Assembly (NCBI GenBank): GCA_036898135.1 | Contig: CM072525.1 | Span: forward strand, 19,816,793-19,880,792 | DNA: 64,000 bases | Direction of reading: 5' to 3' | Source of the DNA: Oncomelania hupensis | Taxonomy: Eukaryota > Mollusca > Gastropoda > Littorinimorpha > Pomatiopsidae | In this document: positions 42,718 to 54,009 of the stretch, one piece after another | Layout: the number at the start of each line of letters is the position of its first letter | Position numbering within the stretch: the stretch's first letter is position 1 | The notes under the pieces: generated by a model | The model's input: the letters and a program-made list of their open reading frames with translations, nothing else | What the model was told of the DNA's origin: nothing | Database searches by the model: none | Made by a program: the position numbers and the translations under genes

Positions 42718-42782
42718 GTACTACTACTGCTACTACTACTACTACTACTACTATTACTACTACTACTACTACCACTACCAAC
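42519..42782. repeat. Compound (ACT)n-(AAT)n-(ACT)n array
   Basis: Symmetrical arrangement: (ACT) 42519-42567, (AAT) 42568-42646, (ACT) 42647-42782. Frames of 91-128 aa on both strands are artefacts. Confidence 0.95.
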
Positions 42783-43229
42783 GGATGCTATAAATAAATC
42801 ATAGATCGCTAAATAGGCTGTCACTTTGCGGTTAAGCAGGAGAGCGTGAGAGATCACATCCGTTCTGTTTGCATTTCAGTGATTTCTTGAACGCTAAATT
42901 GCGCTCGCGGTTTCAGTAAACATTTGTCGCTTGTTGTCATAGGAACGTCACGCTTAGTCTTTATATGTATAGGATTAGCGCAGGCCCAGTACTGATGAGA
43001 AACAGATACTAGCACATGTTAGATAATGAAATATAATGTCGTTTTTATTTTGATATTTTATTTATTTCTTTTGGTTAAGTAGATTTCAGTTTAACTTTAA
43101 GATACAAGTTAAACAATCATATTAACTCTTCCCCTACCCTTAACCCCACTCCTATGCTAACCCCACTACTATGCCAGTAAACATTCTGTTGTTTGTTGCC
43201 ATAGATACGTCACGCTTCAAAGAGGACTC
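42783..43229. other. No gene; ~43-bp direct repeat
   Basis: CAGTAAACATTTGTCGCTTG ... ACGTCACGCTT at 42913 recurs, diverged, at 43170-43216. Nothing else is assigned. Confidence 0.4.
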
Positions 43230-43285
43230 ACTCCTGATCCGCATAAAAGATCTGCCGAAACAACCCTAGTGGTAACACTCCACCT
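43230..43285 (-). repeat. Family R short fragment (R7)
   Basis: CTCCTGATCCGCATAAAAGA, TCTGCCGAAACAACCCTAGT then CACTCCACC: ~55 bp from near the 3' end of family R, starting at the same internal position as R3. Confidence 0.65.
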
Positions 43286-44079
43286 TTAATAATTATGCAT
43301 TTCCTAATGGTCTGAACTACCTATGATTCCGGTTGAGTTGCATGCTTGTGTGATGTTTTTAATTTATGACGTATTGTACGAATTTGTGTGACCTTTCCCT
43401 CCTTCCCCTCCCCCCCCTCTCCTCCCTCATGTTGAATGTTTGCATGACTTTTCGGTGATTTGTTTGTGACATATTTGATAGGAGCAAATTTTGCAAGTGC
43501 CGTCCATTTCTTTTTCTTTCTATTTGTATAGTGTGTGCCCTCATCGCCCAAACTCCCCATTCGGCTAAAATGCCCTCCCTCTCTCCTTCCCACCCCCTCA
43601 CCACCTGGGCTATCAGCCTAATGTTTTCTTAAATGTAGCTTGTTTTGTGTAATGAAAGGACAAAGTTGCTATGGACAATATCCCCCCTCCATTGTTCCCA
43701 CTCTCGCTACTATACAAGATACAAAATGATTCCTTGTCCCTATTTTAACCCAAGAAGATCTGACATGTGAGCAGCCCAACACCAATACCAAACATGACAA
43801 GGATAATAAGTAATCACAATCAATGAATATAATTAACATCAGATATAACATTACCAGTAGGCCTACTACTGATGTGAAATAGATAGCCTACTACCACAAT
43901 GTAAGAAAACAACGTTTAGTTGAAGAAAGGCCCCAATTCAAAAGCTTTGATTGCTCTTGGCGAGAACGGGGTTACCCTAAAATTCGCATTGTTTTTACAT
44001 TGAACGATGATACATATTTTCTCTACCGCAAAGGTCAAAGGTCACTGGAGCCTTTTGTTGTTGTTGTTGCCATTGGGGT
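43286..44079. other. No gene seen
   Basis: Frames on minus (43321-43604) are driven by C/T-rich sequence and show no motif. Confidence 0.4.
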
Positions 44080-44370
44080 GTCGGATAGCGCAGTGGTTGG
44101 AGCACTCGCTACTGTGTCGCAAGTGAAGCACCGTCCAGTGCGGTTAGCACTTGGATGGGTGACCGCAAAACGTGAAGCGACAAATAACAACGCCCCCAGT
44201 TGACTCAACTGTGACTGAGTACCTACTCTCTTAAGGGTGGGGAAGGTAAAGCAGCGATGGAGAGAGATGGGCATCACCCTCATTACGCTGGCCCAAGATA
44301 AGTGTGATCTCCAACATCACGCTCCCCTACGGCCACAAGGCTATGGGACCACCTTTACCTTTTTACCACC
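44080..44370 (+). mobile_element. SINE-C with tRNA-like head and 5S rRNA-like segment
   Basis: The head GGTGTCGGATAGCGCAGTGG TTGGAGCACTCGC carries a Pol III A box (TAGCGCAGTGG). It is followed at 44142-44166 by GGTTAGCACTTGGATGGGTG ACCGC, a close match to the 3' domain of animal 5S rRNA. The body ends GGCATCACCCTCATTACGCT ... CAAGGCTATGGGACCACC with a (CTTTAC)-type tail. The 5'-truncated copy at 9970 has a clean duplication. The tRNA/5S combination is unusual but both promoter types are Pol III. Confidence 0.7.
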
Positions 44371-44459
44371 TTGTTGGCACTCGCGCTTTGCTCAATATCT
44401 GAAAAAAAAAAAAGCTGAAGCGATTTTGAGGAGTTGTTGGTATACAGGTAAGCTCACTG

Positions 44460-44930
44460 CAAATCATGGGTTATCCTTCAGTTACAGTCCAGTTGTAGGA
44501 CAGTCAGTCGGTCCTTCGCTCAGAATTTCAATTTTTGTTTGGGTTTTCAAAACGTTTTTGGCTTTATCTCAAGAATAAGTGACCTGAAATTCATCATTTT
44601 TAAATTTGTGCATACTTTTAACTACTGCTAAGCAGGTTGCCTCATTCGTATTTGTAACTTTCTCAAAAGTCAAGGTCATTGTTTTTAATCATTTTCTAAA
44701 CAACGTTTTGCACGGTATCTAAAACTCAGCTGATCCGATTGTGATAACGTTTTGCTTGCAGATAGTTCATATCTATCACTCCAAGTTTTCCTGTTGCTTC
44801 CTTAGGATAGGGCCGAGTCATGTCACAACATCGCCAAGAATTGTAACACTTTTGAAAACGCTGACTTTATCGATTATATTTGTGAGTGTCTGAAATACAT
44901 TTGAGTGGCTTGCCATCTTGTTTAGCTTTT
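44460..44930 (+). repeat. Repeat D, plus-strand copy
   Basis: Uninterrupted copy: TATCTCAAGAATAAGTGACC, TGTGCATACTTTTAACTACT, CTCAAAAGTCAAGGTCATTG, AGGGCCGAGTCATGTCACAA. It serves as the reference showing that the copy at 58140/60956 was split. Confidence 0.5.
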
Positions 44931-45867
44931 TGCTGGCTATCGCCTAACAATAACAACAAAAGAGTCGGGAGAGTGGGGAGGAGTGGGCGGGCGTTTAACA
45001 GTGCGCTCAACTGCAGCAAGTTGGCGTAATGATTGGCTCGAGTCCAATCCTGATACAACCGTTTGTCTCCTAAGCTATACCCGGAAAATACCAGGAAAAG
45101 CATCGCATCCACACAAAAAATCTTTGTCTCTTTGCTTCTGCCGCGACGTAGTACACGGTTCGGTAGGTAAGCTAAAAATATATGTGATGTCATACATGGA
45201 AAGTTGCAGTGCAAGTTGGCAACTTCTACCAACCTTAAGTGCGAAATCGAGCTTTAATAGTTTTAGACAGAAAACATTTCCCCAATATCGATTTTTTTGT
45301 TTTAAAGCGATAAATGGTTTTTTTTTTTTTTTTTTTTGAAAGCTGAAATTGGGTAATCAAAATGTTGTTTTTTTCTAATGTCATCTCGACTTTAGTGATT
45401 GCAGCTGTTTTATCTTTTATAACAATAGTCTATTTTTATTTGAACTCGGTCGTCTGGACTTAAAATTAGTGCAACTGCATTATCTTTGCAAACAAAAATA
45501 GTCAATATGTATTATTTTGGACACGGTTACTATAGCTACTGCTTCTTGCGAAATGCGCAAAATCCGTAATTATCTATATGATAGTTACTGCTCCAGAATT
45601 CCACATTAAAATGACTAGGATTTACACTTTTCAGCATCAATGATCCTTTCGAAACTCACAGTGAGTGTTGGCTCACCGGAAACAAAGGGGTTTACCGTAA
45701 AATTTACACTGCTGTTACATTAAACGATGATAAAGTATGCTATGAGTTTTCCATTTCGGTCCTGAAAGGGAGTTATTTCCCCTGGTTTTAACGGTACGGC
45801 CGTGTGACCTTTGACCCTATTTCTGAGTGAACCGCACGGCTGGAAGTGTGCGTCTTTGGTGTCTAGG
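44931..45867. other. No gene seen
   Basis: Frames 44867-45232 (-) and 44983-45339 (+) overlap and show no motif. ACCGTAAAATTTACACTG ... ACATTAAACGATGATA at 45702 echoes ACCCTAAAATTCGCATTG ... ACATTGAACGATGATA at 43975, so part is an old repeat. Confidence 0.4.
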
Positions 45868-45925
45868 GTAGGGTAGGGTAGGGTAGGGTAGGGTAGGGTA
45901 GGGTAGGGTAGGGTAAGGTAGGGTC
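45868..45925. repeat. (GGGTA)n pentanucleotide array
   Basis: About ten TAGGG pentamers, G-rich on +; distinct from the TTAGGG-like blocks of the T elements. Confidence 0.9.
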
Positions 45926-46051
45926 AATTTGTTTAAACCTAAAACGAAAATCCTTCATGGCAATTGTTTTTACCAGTTCTTTTACTTATAGGCTTTCGTA
46001 GTTGCTATTTTTAGCTCCAGAATGTTGACTGACTAGCCAACAGTTGTTGCT

Positions 46052-46249
<198 letters not shown>

Positions 46250-46471
46250 ATATATATATATACTTTCAAAAGTGTGTTGTTGTTGTTGCTGTTGTTGTAA
46301 GCTTTTTCTTTCTTCAGTGGGACAACACTCACTGTGAATGTAAAGAGGATCTGTCGAAAGGGGCTTGATCAAAGTGGTCCTCTTTAAAGTCAGTCTGAGG
46401 TCACTCTTTCCAAACTGTTTACACTAGACAGTATGATCCTAGCAGAGTTTGATTGTTCCACGTATGTTAGG

Positions 46472-46690
46472 AGTGAACGCTCTCCAATAAGCGTGTAAGC
46501 AGCTTTAAAAAAATCAAGCCGGCATTCGGTTCCTTAATAATGTTGCCTCGCGAGTCTAGCAACGGTCATTTTGCGTGCTTCACGTTGTTGGAAGTGAACG
46601 CTCTCCAATAAGCGTGTCCAGCTTTAAAAAAAAATCAACCCGGCATTCGGTTCCTTGGTAATGTCGCCTCGCGATTCTAGCAACGTCTCT
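46472..46690. repeat. ~120-bp tandem duplication
   Basis: AGTGAACGCTCTCCAATAAG starts at 46472 and 46592; both continue through GGCATTCGGTTCCTT and CTAGCAACG with few differences. Confidence 0.85.
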
Positions 46691-47974
46691 TTACATATAT
46701 ACCGCACGCACGCAATTTCCCGATGAGTTAATTGCTCACAACAACGCCTTGGAGCATGTTCGTCACGCACCACTGCGTTCACATTTTTTGGATGCCTGTG
46801 CCTCTATTCTAAGGTAAAACCTAATAATAATAATGCATAGAATTATATCGCGTACATATCTCTCTCACACACACACACAAACACACACAAGAGTGATTCA
46901 ACCTGTTATAGCAAATACTAGACACACAAAATGTAATAATCATCTCTTAGCGTCAATTAGACATGTAATGTTATAGTATGTTATTTTATTTATTTAGTTA
47001 GTTAGTTAGTTAGTTAGTTAATTTATTTATTTCTATTTTTTGCGCAGTTTAGATCGCGACTTTAAACACAAAGATTTGTACTAAAGTAAATCTGTCAAAA
47101 GTACGTTCATTTTGTTTGTTGTTGTTTTGTTTTGTTTTTTTTTGTTTTTAAAATATAAATCGATACACTCGTTCGTTTATGTGTCTATAAATAGCATCAA
47201 GACCGTTACCAACCATAGCAGCACAGGAGTCTAGCTTGAAAAAGAAGCGAAACTCCTAAGCTTTTAACGATTTTGTTTTGAGCAACAAGTGCCCTCCCTT
47301 ATATAACCTTTTAATGTGACAAAGTTGCAATCTCCCAGTAACACCACTCTCATTTCACGAAAATTAACCCCAACTATAAGCAAATACTGGAGACGAAGTT
47401 AATTTTTATTGATAACCTCTCCGGGTCTGGTAAAACAATTGTTTGTCGAGCGGAGTATTTCAATCCAAAACTCTCGACCCCTCCCCACGAGAACACGGCC
47501 CATCACATAAAAAAAAAATGTTTTCTTTTATTAATCTTGTAATCCAAAGGGTTCCAGCACTTAACCAAGGATTCTCCACAGCGGGAGCCACCCAAGGACA
47601 TTGGCAACAAGAGAACACACTCTCTCTGTCACCCTCAAGGGCCGGAATCCCTCCCAAGCGTTAATGCTAGACGCTTTCCACTCCGCTACACTTAGCCCAA
47701 TGTTAGAGAGAAAGAAACGGAAACGTTGTATTTTGCCAATGCAATGTTCCAATGAATAAATCAGTGCTCTGTTTTTCTAGCTGTTGATTTTTTTAAAACA
47801 CTTTATTGTCCCTTTTATCGACAAATACACCGCAAAAAGTAAAGCAACCTAGTATAATAAAAACAACGACAACAACAAAAGCTTATTCATTGCTTTCTTT
47901 GTTTGATTTATTGTTTTCGCTGGAGCTGTTTTGAGAATGAATAATACACCGCACTTAAAACCATTCATAATTCA
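46691..47974. other. No gene; (TTAG)n at 46993-47021
   Basis: A (TTAG) run and A/T tracts are the only repeats. The frames at 47443-47752 on both strands are antisense pairs without motifs. Confidence 0.4.
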
Positions 47975-48430
47975 AACACACACACACACACACACACACA
48001 TTCTTGTATAGGTCACAAATGAGGTAATTTTAGAATGTAGGAGTCGGAAACCACTTTTTTTGACGGAAAGAACGCAAATTTCTTCTAGAAATGTAAGAAT
48101 CTAAGTCAAAATTGGCTCTTTCCGTCTCAAAACTTGACCTACTTCGTCTCCTAGAGGCGACGAAATGGGTCGAATTTTCTTCAAAATTTTTCCGAAAATT
48201 GACTGGATTTTCTCCGTCCCGGATAGTGCACTCCTCTGTACTTAAAACACTCTCATGCACTACAACTGCACTCCCATGCACTAAAAGAGCACTCCCTCGC
48301 ACTTTGGAAAAAGTGGGGCCCTGGAAAAAAAGTGGGGTCCTAGCAAAAGACCCCATTTATGACTAAAAAAACAAAGTCGAGCTACCACTTTGACATCAAT
48401 ACACGTCCACAGCCACACACACACACACTG
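47975..48430. mobile_element. Hairpin element M3 flanked by (CA)n on both sides
   Basis: Begins TTCTTGTATAGGTCACAAAT like M1 and shares its CTCCGTCCCGGATAGTGCAC and GCACTCC sub-repeats. The first stem of M1 is replaced by AAGAACGCAAATTTCTTCTAG sequence, as in M4. CA repeats occur on both sides (47978-48000, 48414-48428). A 108-aa minus frame (48356-48030) lies inside it; coding status is doubtful. Confidence 0.6.
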
Positions 48431-48643
48431 CACTTTTCCAGCTCCTATCTATCGATATGCAGTATTTCAAGTAGTTAGTTTACAGAACGTCTAGAGAGAA
48501 AACGGATAGAGCATATTTAGCACCCAATCCATAGTCGGTCAACATAGTCAGTCAACATAGTCAGTCAAAATAGTCAGTCAAAATAGTCAAAGACTATACA
48601 AGAACTCGTTCACACACCTAGTCAAGACTTTGATACATACCGT

Positions 48644-48652
<9 letters not shown>

Positions 48653-48729
<77 letters not shown>
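48653..48729. repeat. (TC)n microsatellite
   Basis: Pure TC repeat adjoining the 3' end of the LINE on its right. Confidence 0.95.
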
Positions 48730-48733
<4 letters not shown>

Positions 48734-49700
48734 CAAGTCAAAAGTGCTTTATTCCATAAAACCCCATGGGGCAAGTGGATACAACAAAAAGAATTAAAAA
48801 ATATAGAATAATATGGAAATCATAAAATAATACATAAAATGCATATGTACAAATTTTACAAAAAACAGAAGTTAATCTTTCACTCTCGCGTTCTAAAAGA
48901 CACCTAATACACATTTGGAAAATACACATTCATTATTATCACACAACACAAGCATACTACATTAAAAAAAATTATGTCCACACAATCTGATCACAAATCG
49001 CACGCACTCTCTCGCAAGATTGGGTGATAAAGAAACTGGTATTGAATATTTCAATTGTCATTATTGATTAAAGTTAATCGCTATTATTACTATCGCTAAT
49101 ATTACAAATCATTCTATTACGTTCTGAAGCAATCCCTTATTATTTTCATAAACCTAGTCAGTTTCAGCAGAATAGTCTTATTTTTCGTTGAAAATAAATT
49201 TTAAAAATGTAATAGCATTGGTTCGCACATAGAAAAACCTTTTAAGCAGCTCTTTTCGAAATGTGGACATATAAAAATAAAATGTAACTCATCTCCTATC
49301 TCATTAAAAGAACATTTATTACAGATTCTGTCACATCTCTGAGTTCCAAGAAACCGTCCTCTTTGCACTCGTAGCTTATGGTTTAAGGTTCTAAATTGTA
49401 TGACAACAGCAGCTAGGGTTGGAGGGCGAAACTGTCAAATATTCTTCAAATTCAAAATGTTCTTTAAACATTCTATAATTATAATATAAATCATTTGTGT
49501 TAATTTCTGAGTGCCAGTTTTGTACATGTTGATCCTGCAGCCAATTCTTTATCTGTTCTTTAAACCTTTCGGCAGAAAGATTCGATCCTTGAGACTGATC
49601 ATACCAAACATTTCCTAATCCTAGTTTTTCCAGAGAATTCCTGCCACAGTCTAAATATTACATTTGTAAAAGTTCAGTTCGAACATCTTCAGCAGAAACG
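48730..49700 (-). pseudogene. Third LINE type, 3' end with Cys-rich C-terminus
   Basis: On minus, from ~49650: KLGLGNVWYDQSQGSN, FKEQIKNWLQDQHVQNWHSE, YRMFKEHFEFEEYL. A frameshift follows, then VVIQFRTLNHKLRVQRGRFL and RCDRICNKCSFNEIGDELHF with IFICPHF (to ~49230). The order YR(L/M)FK..F..E.YL, FR..NH.L, R.C..C....(I)GDE.HF...CP is the zinc-knuckle-like C-terminus found in many LINE polyproteins. The 3' UTR ends CCATGGGGTTTTATGGAATA AAGCACTTTTGACTTGACTTG beside the TC repeat. No catalytic part is present, and I cannot place the clade. Confidence 0.65.
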
Positions 49701-49942
49701 TGTAAACTCTCTCTCTCTCTCTCTCTCTCACGCGTAATTAAGCTTACTCCTCTTTCTAACGTCGTTTGAACGTATTAAGGAATTTCGTTTACTGTAATGG
49801 CCGGAATTTTCGGCGTTGTGATGCTATTTTAATTTTTTGCGTTTGTGTTCGGCCCAAACAAATTCGTAAAATACAATGGAGACTGCGTAGTGTAAGTAAG
49901 CACATTTCCGGGTATATTCATTGATAAATTTCATAATGTAAT
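49701..49942. other. No gene; left partner of a diverged repeat
   Basis: GTTGTGATGCTATTTTAATT ... GCGTTTGTGTTCGGCCC at 49816 corresponds to GTTGTGACGATACTTTAAAG ... GCGCTTGTGTTCGCCCC at 51571. The two lie in the same orientation on either side of the LTR. Confidence 0.45.
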
Positions 49943-51360
49943 TGTCACAATAGGCTATTTAGACCCTGCACTACGGCTTCACGACTTCAATAGTTCAGCC
50001 TGCTGTAGCCTTTGTAAATTAAAGTCGCTTCCTAGAAGACGACACAAGTCAGGACTGTAAGCTAACTCGTCGCTAGGGTAGGCAGTGACCTCATCCTGCT
50101 GACGTATAGCCACCACAACCCGCCCCCCCCCCCCCTCGCGGGCTTTAGCTTGACCACAGGGTTTAGGTAGTCATTCTTTGCCTAAATCTCAACCGAGAAG
50201 GACACACGCTGAAAGATCTATCTAGCTGAAGACTAAGCAGGTGACGGGTGAAATTCATTCATCACAGTATAGCCACAGCCTGACATTGTCAAAAAGGTAA
50301 TTGATCAATCTTTTGTTTCATCACGTTTATTGATATTATTGTTGTATTAGGATTGTGAAGTCTGGCCATGTTTTATGATTGTGAATGTGTGTAAAACTTA
50401 GCAAGACCACGTGGCTGACCCGCGATCGGTTTTAGAAACCATGAGGTAGCCTCTACTGTTCAACTGTTGTTTATCCTATGTGTATTATTGCAGACCAGTG
50501 GCTGTACTGGAGAATGTGTATATTGTTAATTGTTTCTCCATGTGTTTAGTTTAGCCACGATGTATGTATATGTATAGAAATTATGTTGGAGATTCCAGTG
50601 GACCACTGACTTAGAAGAATGATCGTCGCTTATATATATATAAGTGGAGCGATCACTGAGGGCTGTTTCGGCCAACAATAAGAGGCTCTGCACACTCTTT
50701 TTAAACAAGGCATTGCAGAAACTCGTCTTATGTTTTGCAGACGAGCAGGCTTGTTGGTCCGATTCAGGAAATAGACATTCGACCTGCAAGGGAACATCGA
50801 GCACTGAGCTCCGATCGCCCAATAGTCAACACCAAAGAAGGAAACACCATCACCACACTTCAACGAATCAGCTAAGTGCAAGAAGAAACGCACTAAAACT
50901 GATCTAGAAGGACTGTGCGGTAGTCCAATCTCCCTAAAAAAGAACATTAGGCCAACCAGAACGAATAGCCCAATGAGGAGACAGTAGCAAATATCAAGAA
51001 CAGTAGCAGCATAGACCCATCAAGGAGCGAACTATTCGAAGCGAATTTGGACATTTTAGTTAATAGAGTGTTTAGAGAATTATGTATAGAGTAGAGGAAA
51101 TAAATGTGTGATATTTACTGTTAACAAGTGTGTCTGGGCTACCTATGTTTCATAGCCGTGGGAGAGCTAGTGTGTCAGTGAAGCTTTTACCATTTTCTCC
51201 CTATCTCTATAACACTATGCGCACACAGACCGAGCTAAACATATAAATGTATTAAGATTGGTCATAGGGTGATTATACTAGCCGATCTCCCGCAGACAAA
51301 GACGAGTGGGTAATAGTAATCCATTGTGCAGAGCCCAGTAACAATAGACCCACCGTCACA
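49943..51360 (+). mobile_element. Solo LTR, 1418 bp (copy 2)
   Basis: Starts TGTCACAATAGGCTATTTAG and ends ATAGACCCACCGTCACA, aligning end to end with the minus strand of 30860-32341. Flanks GTAAT (49938-49942) and GTACT (51361-51365) are a 5-bp duplication with one mismatch. In this orientation a TATA-like TTATATATATATAAG lies at 50631-50645 and AATAAA at 51102. No coding internal region is present. The element superfamily (Gypsy, BEL or other) cannot be told from the LTR. Confidence 0.75.
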
Positions 51361-51757
51361 GTACTTATGAATGTATGGGTTAAATTATGTATGAAGTTCA
51401 GCTCAGTTCAGTTCAGTTCAGTATTTTAATTTTACGTCTGTTCACTCTAGATGATATTAGACAAAATTGTTTATGAAGAATGGTGTAAGGAATACTCCCT
51501 TTCGTAACGTAGTATAACAAACGTTACTTGTACGCATGCAATGGTTAAGAAAGCCAGATTTGTGAAAAACGTTGTGACGATACTTTAAAGTCTTGCGCTT
51601 GTGTTCGCCCCAAAATAAAATTGTTAAGTACACAGGATACTGGGCAGAGCATGTACGTGAAATTTCGAATAAATCCATTTATCATTTAAAAAGATATTTG
51701 TCTTGTAGTTTGCAACAAAATGCACGTGCAAAACAACTGCGAATTTCTTCTTGTTTG
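51361..51757. other. No gene; (GTTCA)n run and right partner of the diverged repeat
   Basis: A (CAGTT)-type run at 51398-51421. The minus frame 51678-51457 (ILFWGEHKRKTLKYRH) overlaps the repeat shared with 49800 and may be a LINE C-terminal scrap, but I cannot support a family. Confidence 0.4.
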
Positions 51758-51770
51758 TTGCGCTCGCGTT

Positions 51771-52338
51771 ACATTACATTACATGATTATTGCTTTAGGT
51801 CCAGCGGACTCTTTCGAGCCAAATCAGGACCGGACAACCCCTGATCCGCATAAAAGATCTGCCGAAACAACCCTAGTGGTAAAACTAAAAGCTCTCCACC
51901 AGCCAGTCACTTTACAATAAAGACATCCCACGCAGGGGACGCTGAGGCTGTACTCTAATTTATCGAACCCCCGTTTACAAAAACAAAATAGAATACAAAC
52001 ATCATTATAAATTATCAACAAAACGCATACATATAAAATGCCAACATTGCTAAATAATAACATCATAGGAAGCCATAGTGACCACCTGCCAGAAAGCGTC
52101 CAATATTCCCAAGCTGATCCAACAGACCTCATACACAAATAAGGAGTCTTGTCCCGGATGAGTTTTCAAGAAAAAAGGTAGGTGACTGGTCTAGCAAGAC
52201 AGTATAGCAGATTGATAGAACAGAGCAGGAATGAGAAAGAGCAAATGAGAAGGACAGCGACAGCGGGAATTTAAAGCACTAAATTTCCAGAAAGTGTGGA
52301 TACTATTTATACTGAAACCCCCGGCACCCCAACGGGGG
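51771..52338 (-). mobile_element. Family R retroposon, copy R8 (full length, best duplication)
   Basis: A 13-bp perfect duplication TTGCGCTCGCGTT (51758-51770, 52339-52351) bounds 568 bp. The 5' end (minus sense) is the hairpin CCCCCGTTGGGGTGCCGG and the 3' end an (ATGTA)n tail. The 104-aa frame is intact on minus (52138-51824), beginning MCMRSVGSAWEYWTL; its ATG overlaps the preceding frame's TGA. Together with R1 and R2 this fixes both ends of the family. Confidence 0.85.
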
Positions 52339-52351
52339 TTGCGCTCGCGTT

Positions 52352-52759
52352 GGGCTAAATAGATACTTGATAAAAATATTTTGTCCAGTGGAATTTGTCA
52401 TTGTGCAAAGTTTGAAGTAAATTTATGCAGCACTTTAAAAGATGCAACATTCACATCCATACCCATATTATCCGTTACAAAGTGACCCAATTATAAATAT
52501 AGATACATAGGTGGTGTGATTGTCGGCCTTTGACCTGTGTGGCAATCGGCCTACCTATATTTCTGTCTGTGAACTGTATAGATATCCAGGACATTCTACA
52601 GGCAATTACTATTGGATCGTGGCACTACACAAACATTGCATTTTAATTTCAAAGAATATACATACAAAAAGACAGTGCCTAGGTTATTCTCTATTGTTCG
52701 ATTATAGCTTTTGTGATCAGCACGAACTATCAATAAAGTAAAGTGCTTTTACCGTAAAG
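52352..52759. other. No gene seen
   Basis: Nothing recognised in the frame 52520-52741. Confidence 0.35.
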
Positions 52760-52764
52760 CACGC

Positions 52765-52979
<215 letters not shown>

Positions 52980-53123
52980 ACCGCATTTGTGGCACAATAC
53001 ACAAGCCCTAACTAGTCATTATTCTTGGACGTCATTCATTGCAGGTCCAACCATTTTCCACAGACCTGTGTTAATTTGTTAAATAATACATATAACAAGT
53101 TCCAAACTTAGGATGTTATGCTC

Positions 53124-53152
53124 TTTGTCTCTCTCTCTCTCTGTCTTTCTGC

Positions 53153-53206
<54 letters not shown>
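53124..53206. repeat. (TC)n microsatellite
   Basis: TC repeats with a few TG interruptions. Confidence 0.9.
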
Positions 53207-53208
<2 letters not shown>

Positions 53209-53295
53209 AACAAACAAGGTTAATAATAATTCAATGAAGAATTTCATTTTATATTAAGTTATAATTCTTGCATACCCTTACACTTAACCCCAATC

Positions 53296-53362
53296 GTATG
53301 ACACACGCACACACGTGTATACCCTTGCCATCTAAGTCACTCATAACACACACACACACACG

Positions 53363-53394
<32 letters not shown>

Positions 53395-53400
53395 TACTTG
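53296..53400. repeat. (CA)n microsatellite
   Basis: CA repeats in three blocks. Confidence 0.9.
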
Positions 53401-53618
53401 ACCCAGACAGACGATTTTGTTGTCATCAATCAATAACATAACATTATATACATTTTATAAAGTTATCGTCTCCTTGTCGTACACTCACAACCACGTATAT
53501 CACCTCCATCCCACTCCCTCCCCCCACCCACCACCACAAACAGTAAAGCACGCTCACTCGCGTTTTTCATTTAAAACTAATTGTTTTGTTTTAGTCTTTA
53601 TAAAAACAGCTTTAACAA

Positions 53619-53620
<2 letters not shown>

Positions 53621-53687
<67 letters not shown>

Positions 53688-53749
53688 TATTTTTTTATAG
53701 CGCAAAACCAAACTTAAAGCTTGCTTCAAGCTCTCGCACAGCTTTAATA

Positions 53750-53829
<80 letters not shown>

Positions 53830-53870
53830 TTGTTTTACTTAAAGCTTGCTCCAAGCTCTCGCACGCATAT
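53621..53870 (-). repeat. (ACT)n and (AAT)n arrays with two SINE/LINE 3' ends
   Basis: (ACT)n (53625-53684), then GCGCAAAACCAAACTTAAAG CTTGCTTCAAGCTCTCGCAC, then (AAT)n (53748-53829), then the same CTTAAAGCTTGCTCCAAGCT CTCGCAC phrase. The doubled phrase, once per array, suggests two insertions of one 3' end or a local duplication. Confidence 0.7.
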
Positions 53871-53971
53871 GTAAACAGACACACAAACATACGCTTGCAA
53901 GGATAAATAGTTAAACAACATTCTGACAACGTATTCAGAAATAACTACAAAAGCTTTCTAATACAGCGGAG

Positions 53972-54009
53972 CGTCTTCAGATAGGATAGGATAGGATCGT
54001 CTTCAGATA
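53972..54009. mobile_element. Tail-only RTE insertion (14 nt) with 12-bp duplication
   Basis: CGTCTTCAGATA (53972-53983) and CGTCTTCAGATA (53998-54009) flank GGATAGGATAGGAT. The inserted bases equal the 3' tail of the RTE-type LINE and nothing else. This is what a target-primed event would leave if reverse transcription ended within the tail. Confidence 0.7.

Noticed and set aside
42418..42857. Frames of 91-128 aa over the ACT/AAT array
   Set aside because: Pure trinucleotide repeats; no unique protein sequence.
48030..48356. 108-aa minus frame with a partial match at 40077-40265
   Set aside because: Both lie in copies of hairpin element M; the match is explained by nucleotide identity, and the frame is not kept in M1.
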